From positions 151,131 through 215,130 of the forward strand of contig DASREM010000053.1 of NCBI GenBank assembly GCA_035652095.1: a stretch of 64,000 nt of DNA, read 5' to 3'. Shown here one piece after another: positions 36,720 to 44,378 of this stretch. The first letter of the stretch is position 1. Every line of letters starts with the position of its first letter. Position numbers and translations under genes: made by a program. Source of the DNA: DASREM01 sp035652095. GTDB lineage: Bacteria; Acidobacteriota; Terriglobia; Terriglobales; Acidobacteriaceae. A model generated the notes under the pieces. The model saw nothing but the letters and a program-made list of their open reading frames with translations. It was not told where the DNA came from and made no database searches.

Positions 36720-38015
36720 ATGTCGAACACGATCCAGAAATATAAAGACTACGTTATGACCGGCTTTCTGAAGTCGGTTGCACCCATCGTGATCGATCGC
36801 GCCAATGGCGCTGTCGTAACCGACGTAAACGGGCGCGAGTATCTCGACTGCTTTGCCGGAATTTCCGTAGTGAATGCCGGGCACTGCAACCCGCAGGTCA
36901 TTGCGGCCGCCAAGAAACAAATGGATAAACTGGTCCATTGCTCTTCGTACCTGTATCACGTGCAACCGGTTGCGGACCTCGCCGAGAAAATCGCTCACAT
37001 CGCTCCCGGCAACCTGACCAGGACGTTTTTCGGAAATGGCGGGGCCGAGGCCATTGAAGGAGCGATGAAGCTCGCCCGGCTGTACAGCGGCAAGCACGAA
37101 TTCATCGCGCTTCATGCCAGCTTCCATGGACGCAGTTGGGGGGCGCTGAGCGTGACCGGCAACATGGGACGGAAGAAGCGCGGGGGCCCGTATGCTCCGG
37201 GTGTGGCTTTTGCTCCGGCACCTTACGTATATCGTTCGCAGTGGCCCGACGATCCCGAGGAGTGCGGCCGGCAATGCGCCAGGGCAATCGATGAAGTTGT
37301 CCGTTACGCAACTTCCAATGACGTGGCCGCATTCATCGCAGAACCCCTCATGGGCGAGGGTGGAATCCTGGTCCCGCCGAAAAACTATTTCAAGGAAGTG
37401 AAGAAAGTCCTCGATCAGTACGGAATCCTCTTTGTCGCCGACGAAGTGCAATCCGGCTTCGCGCGCACCGGGAAGATGTTCGCCTGCGAATACTACGGAG
37501 TGGAGCCGGACATCCTCGTGACGGCCAAGGGGATTGCCGACGGATTCCCGCTCAGTGCATTCACCACGCGCCCGGAGATCGCGGACGCTTACCGGCCGGG
37601 CGATCACCTCTCCACTTTCGGCGGTAACCCCGTCTCGTGCGCCGCCGCCCTGGCCAACATCGAGTACATGCAGAAGGAAGATCTTCCGGGACGCGCGGCC
37701 GAACTTGGCAACTACGCCATGACCAGACTTCGCGAAATTCAGAAACAGAACCCGATCATAGGGGAGGTGCGGGGTTTGGGACTGATGATCGGCGTCGAAC
37801 TGGTCAAAGATGAAAAGAAAACCCCTGCTTCTGCCGAAGCCGAGGCGGTCCGCGATTCATTGCTCCGGGATGGTGTTCTGGTAGGGGTAGGCGGAGTGTA
37901 TGGCAACGTGATTCGTTTTCAGCCGCCATTGGTGATCACCAGACAGCAGATCGACCGCGCGATCGAAGTCTTTTCCGGAGCCCTCGAGGAAGTCACCCGC
38001 GCGGCCGCGGTTTAG
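36720..38015 (+). CDS. Class-III aminotransferase (AGXT2 / beta-alanine-type)
   Basis: 431 residues. GNGGAEAIEGAMKLARLYS, LHASFHGRSWGAL, VADEVQSGFARTGK and the PLP Lys in TAKGIADGFPLSAF mark it as class III, nearest in pattern to alanine-glyoxylate aminotransferase 2 and related omega-amino-acid transaminases. Next to mmsA, a beta-alanine or 3-aminoisobutyrate donor is the likely fit, since the product would be the MmsA substrate. Third class-III aminotransferase within 9 kb. 36 bp after mmsA; probably last gene of the rightward operon. Confidence 0.91.
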   Translation: MSNTIQKYKDYVMTGFLKSVAPIVIDRANGAVVTDVNGREYLDCFAGISVVNAGHCNPQVIAAAKKQMDKLVHCSSYLYHVQPVADLAEKIAHIAPGNLTRTFFGNGGAEAIEGAMKLARLYSGKHEFIALHASFHGRSWGALSVTGNMGRKKRGGPYAPGVAFAPAPYVYRSQWPDDPEECGRQCARAIDEVVRYATSNDVAAFIAEPLMGEGGILVPPKNYFKEVKKVLDQYGILFVADEVQSGFARTGKMFACEYYGVEPDILVTAKGIADGFPLSAFTTRPEIADAYRPGDHLSTFGGNPVSCAAALANIEYMQKEDLPGRAAELGNYAMTRLREIQKQNPIIGEVRGLGLMIGVELVKDEKKTPASAEAEAVRDSLLRDGVLVGVGGVYGNVIRFQPPLVITRQQIDRAIEVFSGALEEVTRAAAV

Positions 38016-38151
38016 GGATTTGCCGTTAAATGCCGTGCCTGTATGCAGCCCCGGGGCGGGAGGCAACATTACTACTTCTGTACTGCCGTAACCGCTTTGA
38101 TACGCCACGTTGGTTATCAATCCAAAGGTGCCGGGCTTCCCGTAAACTTTC

Positions 38152-38157
38152 TATAAT
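38152..38157 (+). promoter_or_regulatory. -10 element of the gene at 38178
   Basis: TATAAT 20 bp before the ATG, with GAGG between it and the start. No convincing -35 is visible. It implies a very short leader and a promoter independent of the amine operon upstream. Confidence 0.4.
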
Positions 38158-38177
38158 TCGATAGTTGCGAGGTCCTT

Positions 38178-39968
38178 ATGGCGAGAGCGAAAGCCTTTGG
38201 CTATTCCTGTGTTTTGCTTTGTGTAAGCCTGGCTGCGGCGCAAACCCATCCCAAGCACGTTGGTGTGGTGCTCGACTGGACCTACCATCACCTGGCAGTC
38301 AGCGGGGGCCGCACCTCGCAAAACCTCTATTCCGCCAAAGCCGAACCCCGGATGCTGTTCCACATGCCAGGACAAATCGAAGTCCAGCAACCGGAACGGC
38401 AGTTCCCCGTTCCGCCACTGGCATTGCAACCTCGCATTGACGGCAGCAACACACAGGTGCGCAGGAACATCAAGTTTGACTGGAGCGTGAACCTGGGCGG
38501 CGGCAACGTTGCGGCCAACATGTTCCCGGCGAAATACCAGTTTGCCGCCAACGGCGTTCCCAGTTGCGCGAACGACTACGTCGTGTACGCGTTGAATGTA
38601 GCCAGTGCCAACAATCAGGCCAATCTGGTCGGCATTAACAATCTCTATAGCGGAACGGGAGGCATCTGCGGGGCGAATCCAACTGTGACCTGGGGGTATC
38701 GCGGCAGCACGGCTGGCGGCGCGGTCCGGACTTCGCCGGTGATTTCGCTGGATGGAAAGAAAATCGCGTATGTGGAGAGTTCCGCCGGTTCGGCGACCTT
38801 CCACATTCTGACCTGGAGAGCCGGCCAGGGCACGGTCACCGCGCCTGTTGTTCCAACCCTACCGAATGCATGCACTGCAACTACATCTTGCTTGTTGTCA
38901 GTGACGTTCTCGGCCTCGGCCACCACTACTTTCGCTTCGCCCTGGGTGGATTACCAGACAGACAAAGGCTTCGTGGCGAGCGACGATGGCAAGGTCTATC
39001 GCATCAGCTGCGTTTTTACTTGCGGACTGAACAGTAATCCGACCGTGGATTGGACCTTCACCCTGCCAGTGGCGGGGACGGGCGGGGCACAGCCGCAACC
39101 AACCGGACCCGTGTACAACAGCCCATACGGATATCTCACCATCGGAGATCAGTTGGGTGAAGTTTGGGTAATCAATACACTGGCTACGCCGCCGGTTCTT
39201 TTCGCTGGTCCGGTGATGATCGGTGGCGGTGGCTGCACCGTGACCAATCCCCCCGGCCGCACCGGCACGCCGTCTCCATGTACGGCGAACGGCCCCGGCT
39301 ATGGCATTCCCGACCCGGTAATCCTCGATAACAGCGGGCAAGCTGAAAAAATATTTGTCTTTACCGGCAATGACGGAACTGTGGGCGCCAGCGCCACCGT
39401 TGCCCAGATGAATCTCGATCTCACCGGACTGGTTCGCGTCCATGTCGGGCAAGGCAGGGTTGACATGCACAGCGGGACCTTCGATAACAACTACTTTGGG
39501 AGCAATCCCAGCGCCGGGGAGTTGTTCCTGTGCGGGACTGGCCAGGCCGATACCACTCCCACTCACTACTGGATCGGATTCACCAACTATCCGACCATGA
39601 ATTCAACCTTCACGGGCAATCTGCAGCGCATCAATGCCGCCGGCGTGCAGTGCGTTCCATATACCGAGTTCTACAACCCGAACATCAACCTGGGTGGAGT
39701 TGCAGGCCATCACGACTTGCTGGTGAGCGGGCTGGTTGCAGCGGGTACGAATGGATACATCATCACCAACGACATCAGCACCGGCGCCATCACGGCAGGT
39801 CTGAATAACGTCAATTACCCGGGCGGAATCAGCGGCGTGGTCATCGACAATTACAGCAACATGGGCCAGAACTCGAACGTCTATTTCAGCACTCTGGGCA
39901 CGGTCAATGTTGGCACCTGCAACAACCAGCGATGCGCGGTCAAGTTGAGCCAAGCCGCGCTGCAGTAG
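38178..39968 (+). CDS. Secreted beta-propeller-like protein of unknown function
   Basis: 596 residues with a short signal peptide (CVLLCVSLAAAQ). The body is rich in Gly, Asn, Thr and aromatic strands, with recurring units such as SPVISLDGKKIAYVES, VDYQTDKGFVASDDGKVYRI and SPYGYLTIGDQLGEVWVI, typical of PQQ- or WD-like propeller blades. Four or more Cys pairs (CGANP, CTATTSC, CVFTCG) may form disulfides outside the cytoplasm. No catalytic motif recognised. Own promoter; convergent with the beta-aminopeptidase, 11 bp between stops. Confidence 0.8.
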   Translation: MARAKAFGYSCVLLCVSLAAAQTHPKHVGVVLDWTYHHLAVSGGRTSQNLYSAKAEPRMLFHMPGQIEVQQPERQFPVPPLALQPRIDGSNTQVRRNIKFDWSVNLGGGNVAANMFPAKYQFAANGVPSCANDYVVYALNVASANNQANLVGINNLYSGTGGICGANPTVTWGYRGSTAGGAVRTSPVISLDGKKIAYVESSAGSATFHILTWRAGQGTVTAPVVPTLPNACTATTSCLLSVTFSASATTTFASPWVDYQTDKGFVASDDGKVYRISCVFTCGLNSNPTVDWTFTLPVAGTGGAQPQPTGPVYNSPYGYLTIGDQLGEVWVINTLATPPVLFAGPVMIGGGGCTVTNPPGRTGTPSPCTANGPGYGIPDPVILDNSGQAEKIFVFTGNDGTVGASATVAQMNLDLTGLVRVHVGQGRVDMHSGTFDNNYFGSNPSAGELFLCGTGQADTTPTHYWIGFTNYPTMNSTFTGNLQRINAAGVQCVPYTEFYNPNINLGGVAGHHDLLVSGLVAAGTNGYIITNDISTGAITAGLNNVNYPGGISGVVIDNYSNMGQNSNVYFSTLGTVNVGTCNNQRCAVKLSQAALQ

Positions 39969-39979
39969 GGAATGACTCA

Positions 39980-41134
39980 TCATTTCGCGAGGCGATTGTA
40001 CTTCTTGAGCACTTCCCGCAGCCGGTCGTGAGGCAAAGCGATCGCCGTGTGGTTGTCGATTCCGGTCATCGTCTCTGCGGCGATCATCGCGTTGATGATG
40101 GCCTCTTCCGTGGCCTGAACCGTCGCCAGAAAAATCGAATCCATATCATTATTGGGCAACATGCTGAGCTGGCGAATTCCCTTCACAGCGCTTGCTCCAG
40201 GATTCGCGGTAGAGAAGGCTACAAAGATATCTCCTGAACCATCGCCCGAGTAGCTGCCATCGCGGCCGAGTCCAAGGGAAACGCGTTTTGCCACACGCTT
40301 GAGCTGCGGCGGAATCAAAGGCGCGTCGGTCGCGACTACCACGATGATCGAGCCCACATCGTCGCCCCAGACGGTGCGATCGGGGATTTCTTTTCCCACT
40401 GGAACGCCGGCGATGCGCAACTGGCTGCGACGTCCGTAATTGCATTGCACGAGCACGCCGACGGTGTAGCCGCCATATTTCTTGTCCAAGACCCGGGACG
40501 AGGTTCCGGTTCCACCCTTGAACTCGTTGCAGACCATGCCCGTGCCGCCCCCCACGTTTCCTTCCTCAATTGCACCGCTGTGCGCCGAATCCAGAGCTTG
40601 AAACACGTGCTCGGGCTTGACGTGAAATCCATTGATGTCGTTCAGAAAGCCGTCGTAGGTTTCCGCCACCACCGGCAGGGACCACCAGTAGCCGCTTTCA
40701 TCCGGAGGCCCGTGCTTGACGCGCCATGCTATGACGGCATCGCGAACCACTCCGACGCTGTGCGTATTGGTGATCATCACCGGCCCGTCGAGGAAGCCGG
40801 ACTCTTCCAGCCAGGTGGTGCCCGTCATCTCGCCATTGCCGTTGAGGGTGAACCATCCGCCAAAGACATCGTCGGTGGAAGCTTTGCCACGGGGAAATAC
40901 GGCAGTGACTCCGGTGCGGACCGGTCCTTCCCCGATCTTCAGCTTGCCTTGGCCGGAAATGAGGGTGGCATAGCCGACCTCCACCCCCTTTACATCGGTG
41001 ATGGCGTTCAGGGCGCCGGGAGTGCCGTCAAAGGGGACGCCCAGGTCGCGGGCGCGGGCTTTAGTCTGGGCGATCGCGGTCGAAAGCAAAAAAAGCAAAG
41101 CGGAAATCAGCGCTGCACAGCGAGATTTCAGCAT
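39980..41134 (-). CDS. P1-family (DmpA/BapA) beta-aminopeptidase, secreted
   Basis: About 384 residues from MLKSRCAALISALLFLL, a signal peptide ending near AIAQ. The body is an Ntn-hydrolase of family P1: GVTAVFPRG, NTHSVGVVRDAV, EGNVGGGTGM, FKGGTGTSSR and the self-cleavage site GSIIVVVATDAP, with the nucleophile Ser after Gly (about Gly261-Ser262). DmpA/BapA enzymes mature by cutting at this Gly-Ser (Asn-Ser in some) and release N-terminal D-Ala or beta-amino acids such as beta-alanine from peptides (established knowledge). GGAGG lies 7 nt before the ATG. It sits beside a route that could degrade beta-alanine. Confidence 0.92.
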   Translation of the reverse strand: MLKSRCAALISALLFLLSTAIAQTKARARDLGVPFDGTPGALNAITDVKGVEVGYATLISGQGKLKIGEGPVRTGVTAVFPRGKASTDDVFGGWFTLNGNGEMTGTTWLEESGFLDGPVMITNTHSVGVVRDAVIAWRVKHGPPDESGYWWSLPVVAETYDGFLNDINGFHVKPEHVFQALDSAHSGAIEEGNVGGGTGMVCNEFKGGTGTSSRVLDKKYGGYTVGVLVQCNYGRRSQLRIAGVPVGKEIPDRTVWGDDVGSIIVVVATDAPLIPPQLKRVAKRVSLGLGRDGSYSGDGSGDIFVAFSTANPGASAVKGIRQLSMLPNNDMDSIFLATVQATEEAIINAMIAAETMTGIDNHTAIALPHDRLREVLKKYNRLAK

Positions 41135-41220
41135 CCAAGTCCTCCGTGGCAGTTCCTGCGTGAGTATAAAGCACGAAATTGGAGGCATGACCTACAATGT
41201 CTAGGCGAGGAGAATGGACG

Positions 41221-41502
41221 ATGGAGAACTGGAAGAAGGCGCTGCTGATCGGATCGGCCACTACGGGCGCCATCCTGTTGTTGCGAGGTCAAAGGACCGC
41301 AGGCCTGGTATGTGCGGGCGTGGGGCTGGCGACGCTGGCTTCAGAGTATCCCGAAAAATTCGCCGAATTTCGCGATAACCTTCCCGACTACGTAGAACGG
41401 GGAACCACCTTCCTGGATGTGGTCTCGCGGGTCGGGGCGCGGCTTTCCGAAGTGGCCGAGAAGCGCGGCGCCACCTGGTATGAGGCGTTGCTGAATACCT
41501 AG
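41221..41502 (+). CDS. Small membrane-associated protein of unknown function
   Basis: 93 residues from MENWKKALL. Hydrophobic residues 8-40 in two stretches (LLIGSATTGAILLL, GLVCAGVGLATLA), followed by an acidic amphipathic half. No known motif. GAGGAG lies 8 nt upstream of the ATG; an in-frame ATG 24 nt upstream lacks a ribosome-binding site. Divergent from the beta-aminopeptidase with only 86 bp between the starts. Confidence 0.65.
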   Translation: MENWKKALLIGSATTGAILLLRGQRTAGLVCAGVGLATLASEYPEKFAEFRDNLPDYVERGTTFLDVVSRVGARLSEVAEKRGATWYEALLNT

Positions 41503-41533
41503 CTTGTGCTGGGTGTCATCTTCGACTGAGGTC

Positions 41534-41550
41534 ATCGCGAGACCCGCGAT
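41534..41550. terminator. Intergenic hairpin between convergent genes
   Basis: ATCGCG-AGACC-CGCGAT, a perfect 6-bp stem with a 5-nt loop, lies 31 bp after the stop of the small membrane protein gene and 40 bp before the opposing gene's stop. No T-run follows on either strand, so it is only a weak terminator candidate. Confidence 0.3.
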
Positions 41551-41590
41551 AGCGGCGTAGCCAACTCGCGTATGGTGAATTCCAACTCCG

Positions 41591-41911
41591 CTAATCAATC
41601 CCCAACTGCTTCCGTGCGTCGGGGCTGAGTCGCTCGGGCGTCCACGGCGGATTCCACACCACGTTCACGCTGGCGTTCCGCACTCCTGGCAACTGCTCGA
41701 CCCGTGCCTTCACCTGCTCTCCAATCTGGACGTGCGCCGGGCAGCCTTGGGCAGTGAGAGTCATATCCACGGTGACATCCTGCTGGTTGTCGGGAGCGGC
41801 ATCGAAACGGACGCCGTAAATGAGCCCCAGGTCAACAATGTTGACCGGGATCTCCGGATCGTAGCACTGCTTCAGCGCGCTCAGGACCTCATCTTCAGTA
41901 ACCGCAGCCAT
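41591..41911 (-). CDS. MIP18/DUF59-family Fe-S assembly factor (SufT/PaaD-like)
   Basis: 106 residues from MAAVTEDEVLSAL. The DUF59 core is clear: CYDPEIPVNIVDLGLIYGV, TLTAQGCPAHVQI with the conserved Cys, and VNVVWNPPWTPERLS. SufT-type proteins aid Fe-S cluster maturation; PaaD relatives act on a monooxygenase. With no phenylacetate genes here, an Fe-S maturation role is more likely. GGGGGAG precedes the ATG, which decides this start over an in-frame TTG 21 nt upstream. Confidence 0.9.
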   Translation of the reverse strand: MAAVTEDEVLSALKQCYDPEIPVNIVDLGLIYGVRFDAAPDNQQDVTVDMTLTAQGCPAHVQIGEQVKARVEQLPGVRNASVNVVWNPPWTPERLSPDARKQLGID

Positions 41912-42300
41912 TGCTCCCCCTGGGACTTCCAAGGATTATTTTAATAGATTCACCACTGCAACGGGGGTTGTGCCATGGAAATGGATTGGTATCGCTGCTG
42001 GGCGGCCAGGCGGGCACAGGCTGAGATCAAACAGGTCAACGTCCGAGTGGCCCCAGCGCGCCGAAGTACATTCAGTATCGAAAGACCCTCAGATTCCATC
42101 AGCGTCAATGATCGCGACGACACCTGTTCCAGGAGTTGCTGGTGCGCGACCCGACGCTGTAGACATCCATACATTCATCATCCGCAAGGATACGGAAACC
42201 GACCCTGCTAGCAAAGCGGCGTGCGGTGCCCGTTCCTTCCTTCACCGGCAGCCTTCCTGGCGCAACCGGCATCGTAGTGCCCTGACGTACACTGCTTCTC
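41912..42300. other. 389-bp intergenic region with no gene I can support
   Basis: Divergent spacer between the DUF59 gene and the anchored protein at 42301. Short open frames occur on the plus strand, but none has a ribosome-binding site with sustained protein-like composition. A stretch around 42080-42150 has fragments in different frames that look faintly coding, possibly decayed gene debris. No repeat, tRNA or terminator seen. Confidence 0.4.
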
Positions 42301-43014
42301 ATGTCGCCAGAGCTGAAGAAGAAGATTCAACTGGTGCTGATCGCCGCGTTGGTGTTGGCGGGAGCGAGAGCGGCCTACATCCTTCTCGAACGCCGTTCCG
42401 AGAAAGCGATCGAAGCCAAGAAGAAGCAGGCGCCTCCGCTGAATCCGGACTACTACGTCAGCCCGAAAAAGCTTTATCCCTACGATCTGAAATCGGCCAA
42501 GCAGCTCACCAAGCAGCCGGTATGGGTGAAGGAGGGATACCGCTACACCTATTATCCGTACGACTCGGCGCGTCACCACGCCGAGTTTGGGCACGAAGCC
42601 GGCCAATTGCTGCCGATCGAGAAGCTAGAAATCAAAGATGTAGTCACGGACGTCACCCCCGGGGTGCCCGACCAGAAACAACTGCTGGCAGTGTTCCAGC
42701 GGGAAGGGAAGAGCTTCGCGCTTCCCATCGGCTCGTTGAGGGATGGGAATTACCAGATCTATTCCGACGAGATGCTATTTATCCAGGACCCGCGCGAGCT
42801 CTACAAACACTGGCCCGGCGAGGTTTGGAATGCGATTTCCAATCACGAGGTGAAGCCGGGGATGAACGAATTGCAGACATCCTTCGCCCTCGGAATGGGC
42901 GTGCCCGAGGCTTCCGGAGACGAGTCGGTGAAGACGGTGAAGTATCCAAACGGCGGAAAGCCAGTGACGGTGATCTATCGCAATGGGAAAGCGGCGGAAA
43001 TTAAGAGCTCATAA
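42301..43014 (+). CDS. Membrane-anchored protein of unknown function
   Basis: 237 residues: an uncleaved-looking N-terminal helix (LVLIAALVLAGARAAYILL), a Lys/Pro linker, then a soluble domain rich in Tyr/Pro (PLNPDYYVSPKKLYPYD) with a repeated beta pattern. Probably inner-membrane-anchored with the bulk outside the cytoplasm. No family recognised. Ends at a strong terminator. Confidence 0.7.
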   Translation: MSPELKKKIQLVLIAALVLAGARAAYILLERRSEKAIEAKKKQAPPLNPDYYVSPKKLYPYDLKSAKQLTKQPVWVKEGYRYTYYPYDSARHHAEFGHEAGQLLPIEKLEIKDVVTDVTPGVPDQKQLLAVFQREGKSFALPIGSLRDGNYQIYSDEMLFIQDPRELYKHWPGEVWNAISNHEVKPGMNELQTSFALGMGVPEASGDESVKTVKYPNGGKPVTVIYRNGKAAEIKSS

Positions 43015-43018
43015 AAAC

Positions 43019-43073
43019 TGGGTGGGTTTGGACGTCCAGGGACGGAGTGTCCGGGCCCACCCAATAGTTTTTT
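43019..43073 (+). terminator. Intrinsic terminator
   Basis: TGGGTGGG (43019-43026) pairs with CCCACCCA (43056-43063); an inner GGAC/GTCC pair closes part of the loop, and TTTTTT (43068-43073) follows. It lies five bases after the stop of the gene at 42301, on the plus strand. Confidence 0.75.
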
Positions 43074-43505
43074 CTACTTCACGGGCGGGGAATTCTCGTT
43101 GGCGGCGTTCTGCTCATCAGCGTGGATCACGCCATCTTCCTTGGCATAAAAAGACCGGTGCTGGGCATCGAGCTGCTTGGGTGTCATGGTCAGCTCGAAT
43201 CCATCTTTGTGGGAGCGAAAGCCAACCGTGTAGTCGCCGCGGTCGGTCTTGGTCATGCGGCGGGTAAAGGAGCCGGTATGGACGAGATCGTTGAGCGAAG
43301 TAGCGTAGTGGCTGTATTTCTGCTTGTACTGGCGCTGGGCGCGGAGCACCGTCCGCATGTAGCCCAGGGCGGCCGCCTCGGAATCGGAGTGCGCCGGGTC
43401 TCCCACGAACTTAGGCTGGTAGGTGGTTTCCTGCGCTGCCAAGGCCCCGAAAGTCACTAAAACCGTCGCTACCGCGCAAATAGCCCGCCGAAAGCCTGTT
43501 TTCAT
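43074..43505 (-). CDS. Small secreted protein of unknown function
   Basis: 143 residues with a signal peptide (AICAVATVLVTFGALAAQ). The mature part includes ALGYMRTVLRAQRQYKQKYSHYATSLNDL, an N-terminal helix plus an SLxDL element like the soluble part of type II/IV pseudopilins, but there is no prepilin cleavage motif. Role unknown; periplasmic or exported. Convergent with the gene at 42301. Confidence 0.7.
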   Translation of the reverse strand: MKTGFRRAICAVATVLVTFGALAAQETTYQPKFVGDPAHSDSEAAALGYMRTVLRAQRQYKQKYSHYATSLNDLVHTGSFTRRMTKTDRGDYTVGFRSHKDGFELTMTPKQLDAQHRSFYAKEDGVIHADEQNAANENSPPVK

Positions 43506-43566
43506 CGCTGTTGAGCCTCTCTTTTTTGGATGCGTTCCACGTTACTGGCGTAATTACATATGCATT

Positions 43567-43598
43567 ACTGAGTCTTTCCGAGAACCGCAACTGAGTCT
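43567..43598. repeat. Direct repeat ACTGAGTCT in a promoter region
   Basis: ACTGAGTCT occurs at 43567-43575 and 43590-43598, 23 bp start to start. It brackets a TTCCGA -35-like box, just before a TATGCT -10-like box (43598-43603) of the regulator gene at 43634. Possible tandem activator or autoregulation site. Confidence 0.4.
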
Positions 43599-43633
43599 AT
43601 GCTAGCGGTAACTTAACCCAAACAGGTAATGCC

Positions 43634-44296
43634 ATGAAATCAGCGACTGCCCCAGCAAAGAAGCCAACGATCCGTATCGCCGTGGTGGAGAGTGATCCGC
43701 TGCGGTTCGTAGGGTTCCGGGCACTGTTCGACAACGAATCCGATTTTGAGTTGATTTCGGCCTCACTGCCCGATCTCGGCGCGCAGCAGAACGTGGACCT
43801 GGTGCTGCTGGGCAACCGCAGCGGCCAGAACCTGTTTGACCTGATGGCCAGCCTGAAGGCCACCCGTCCGGACCTGCGAATCATTGTGACCGGTTCCGGC
43901 ATGGACGAAGAAACCATTCTGAAGGCAATCGCCTCCGGCGCAAAGGGCTATGTGGACGAAGCCGCCTCGCCCGCTGAATTCGTGCAGGCAATCCGCATCG
44001 TGAACCAGGGCTCAGTCTGGGCTCCGCGGCGCGTGCTTTCGATGTTCATCGAGCGTGTTAGCTCTGCCCCGGGCCGCATCTTCCCGGCAGGACGCGTGAC
44101 GTTTACCGACCGCGAGAAGGAAGTGCTGGAAATGCTGGTGGCGGGACGCTCGAACAAGGAAATCGGTTCGGCGTTGGGCATCGAAGAGCGTACGGTGAAA
44201 GCTCACGTGGCAAAGCTGATGCGCAAAGTCGGCGTGCAGAACCGGATTGCGCTATCGGTGCATGCCATCACGCATTCGCTGGTCACCGCGAAATAA
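43634..44296 (+). CDS. LuxR-type regulator with degenerate receiver domain
   Basis: 220 residues. A CheY-like receiver fold is followed by an intact LuxR helix-turn-helix (FTDREKEVLEMLVAGRSNKEIG, ERTVKAHVAKLMRKV). The phosphorylation site is lost: the position of the phospho-Asp is Gly60 (DLVLLGNRSG), the acidic pair is E-S-D at 19-21, and the conserved Lys is Glu109 (GYVDEA). Only the Thr is kept (Thr86). It should therefore act without classical phosphorylation, perhaps by ligand or dimer control. It has its own promoter and a strong terminator, so is monocistronic. Target genes unknown. Confidence 0.92.
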   Translation: MKSATAPAKKPTIRIAVVESDPLRFVGFRALFDNESDFELISASLPDLGAQQNVDLVLLGNRSGQNLFDLMASLKATRPDLRIIVTGSGMDEETILKAIASGAKGYVDEAASPAEFVQAIRIVNQGSVWAPRRVLSMFIERVSSAPGRIFPAGRVTFTDREKEVLEMLVAGRSNKEIGSALGIEERTVKAHVAKLMRKVGVQNRIALSVHAITHSLVTAK

Positions 44297-44315
44297 GAGA
44301 GTTTACGTTGGGGTG

Positions 44316-44348
44316 AACGGCCGGAGCGATCCCGGCCGTTTTTATTTT
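44316..44348 (+). terminator. Intrinsic terminator after the atypical regulator
   Basis: AACGGCCGG (44316-44324), loop of 7, CCGGCCGTT (44332-44340), a perfect 9-bp stem followed by TTTATTTT. Twenty bases after the stop; plus-strand direction. Confidence 0.85.
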
Positions 44349-44378
44349 GACCTGGCCCGGATTCGCGCTTTTTATACG

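Noticed and set aside
41975..42211. 78-codon frame before the anchored protein
   Set aside because: No Shine-Dalgarno and Arg/Cys-heavy composition typical of a spurious frame; fragments in other frames look equally weak.
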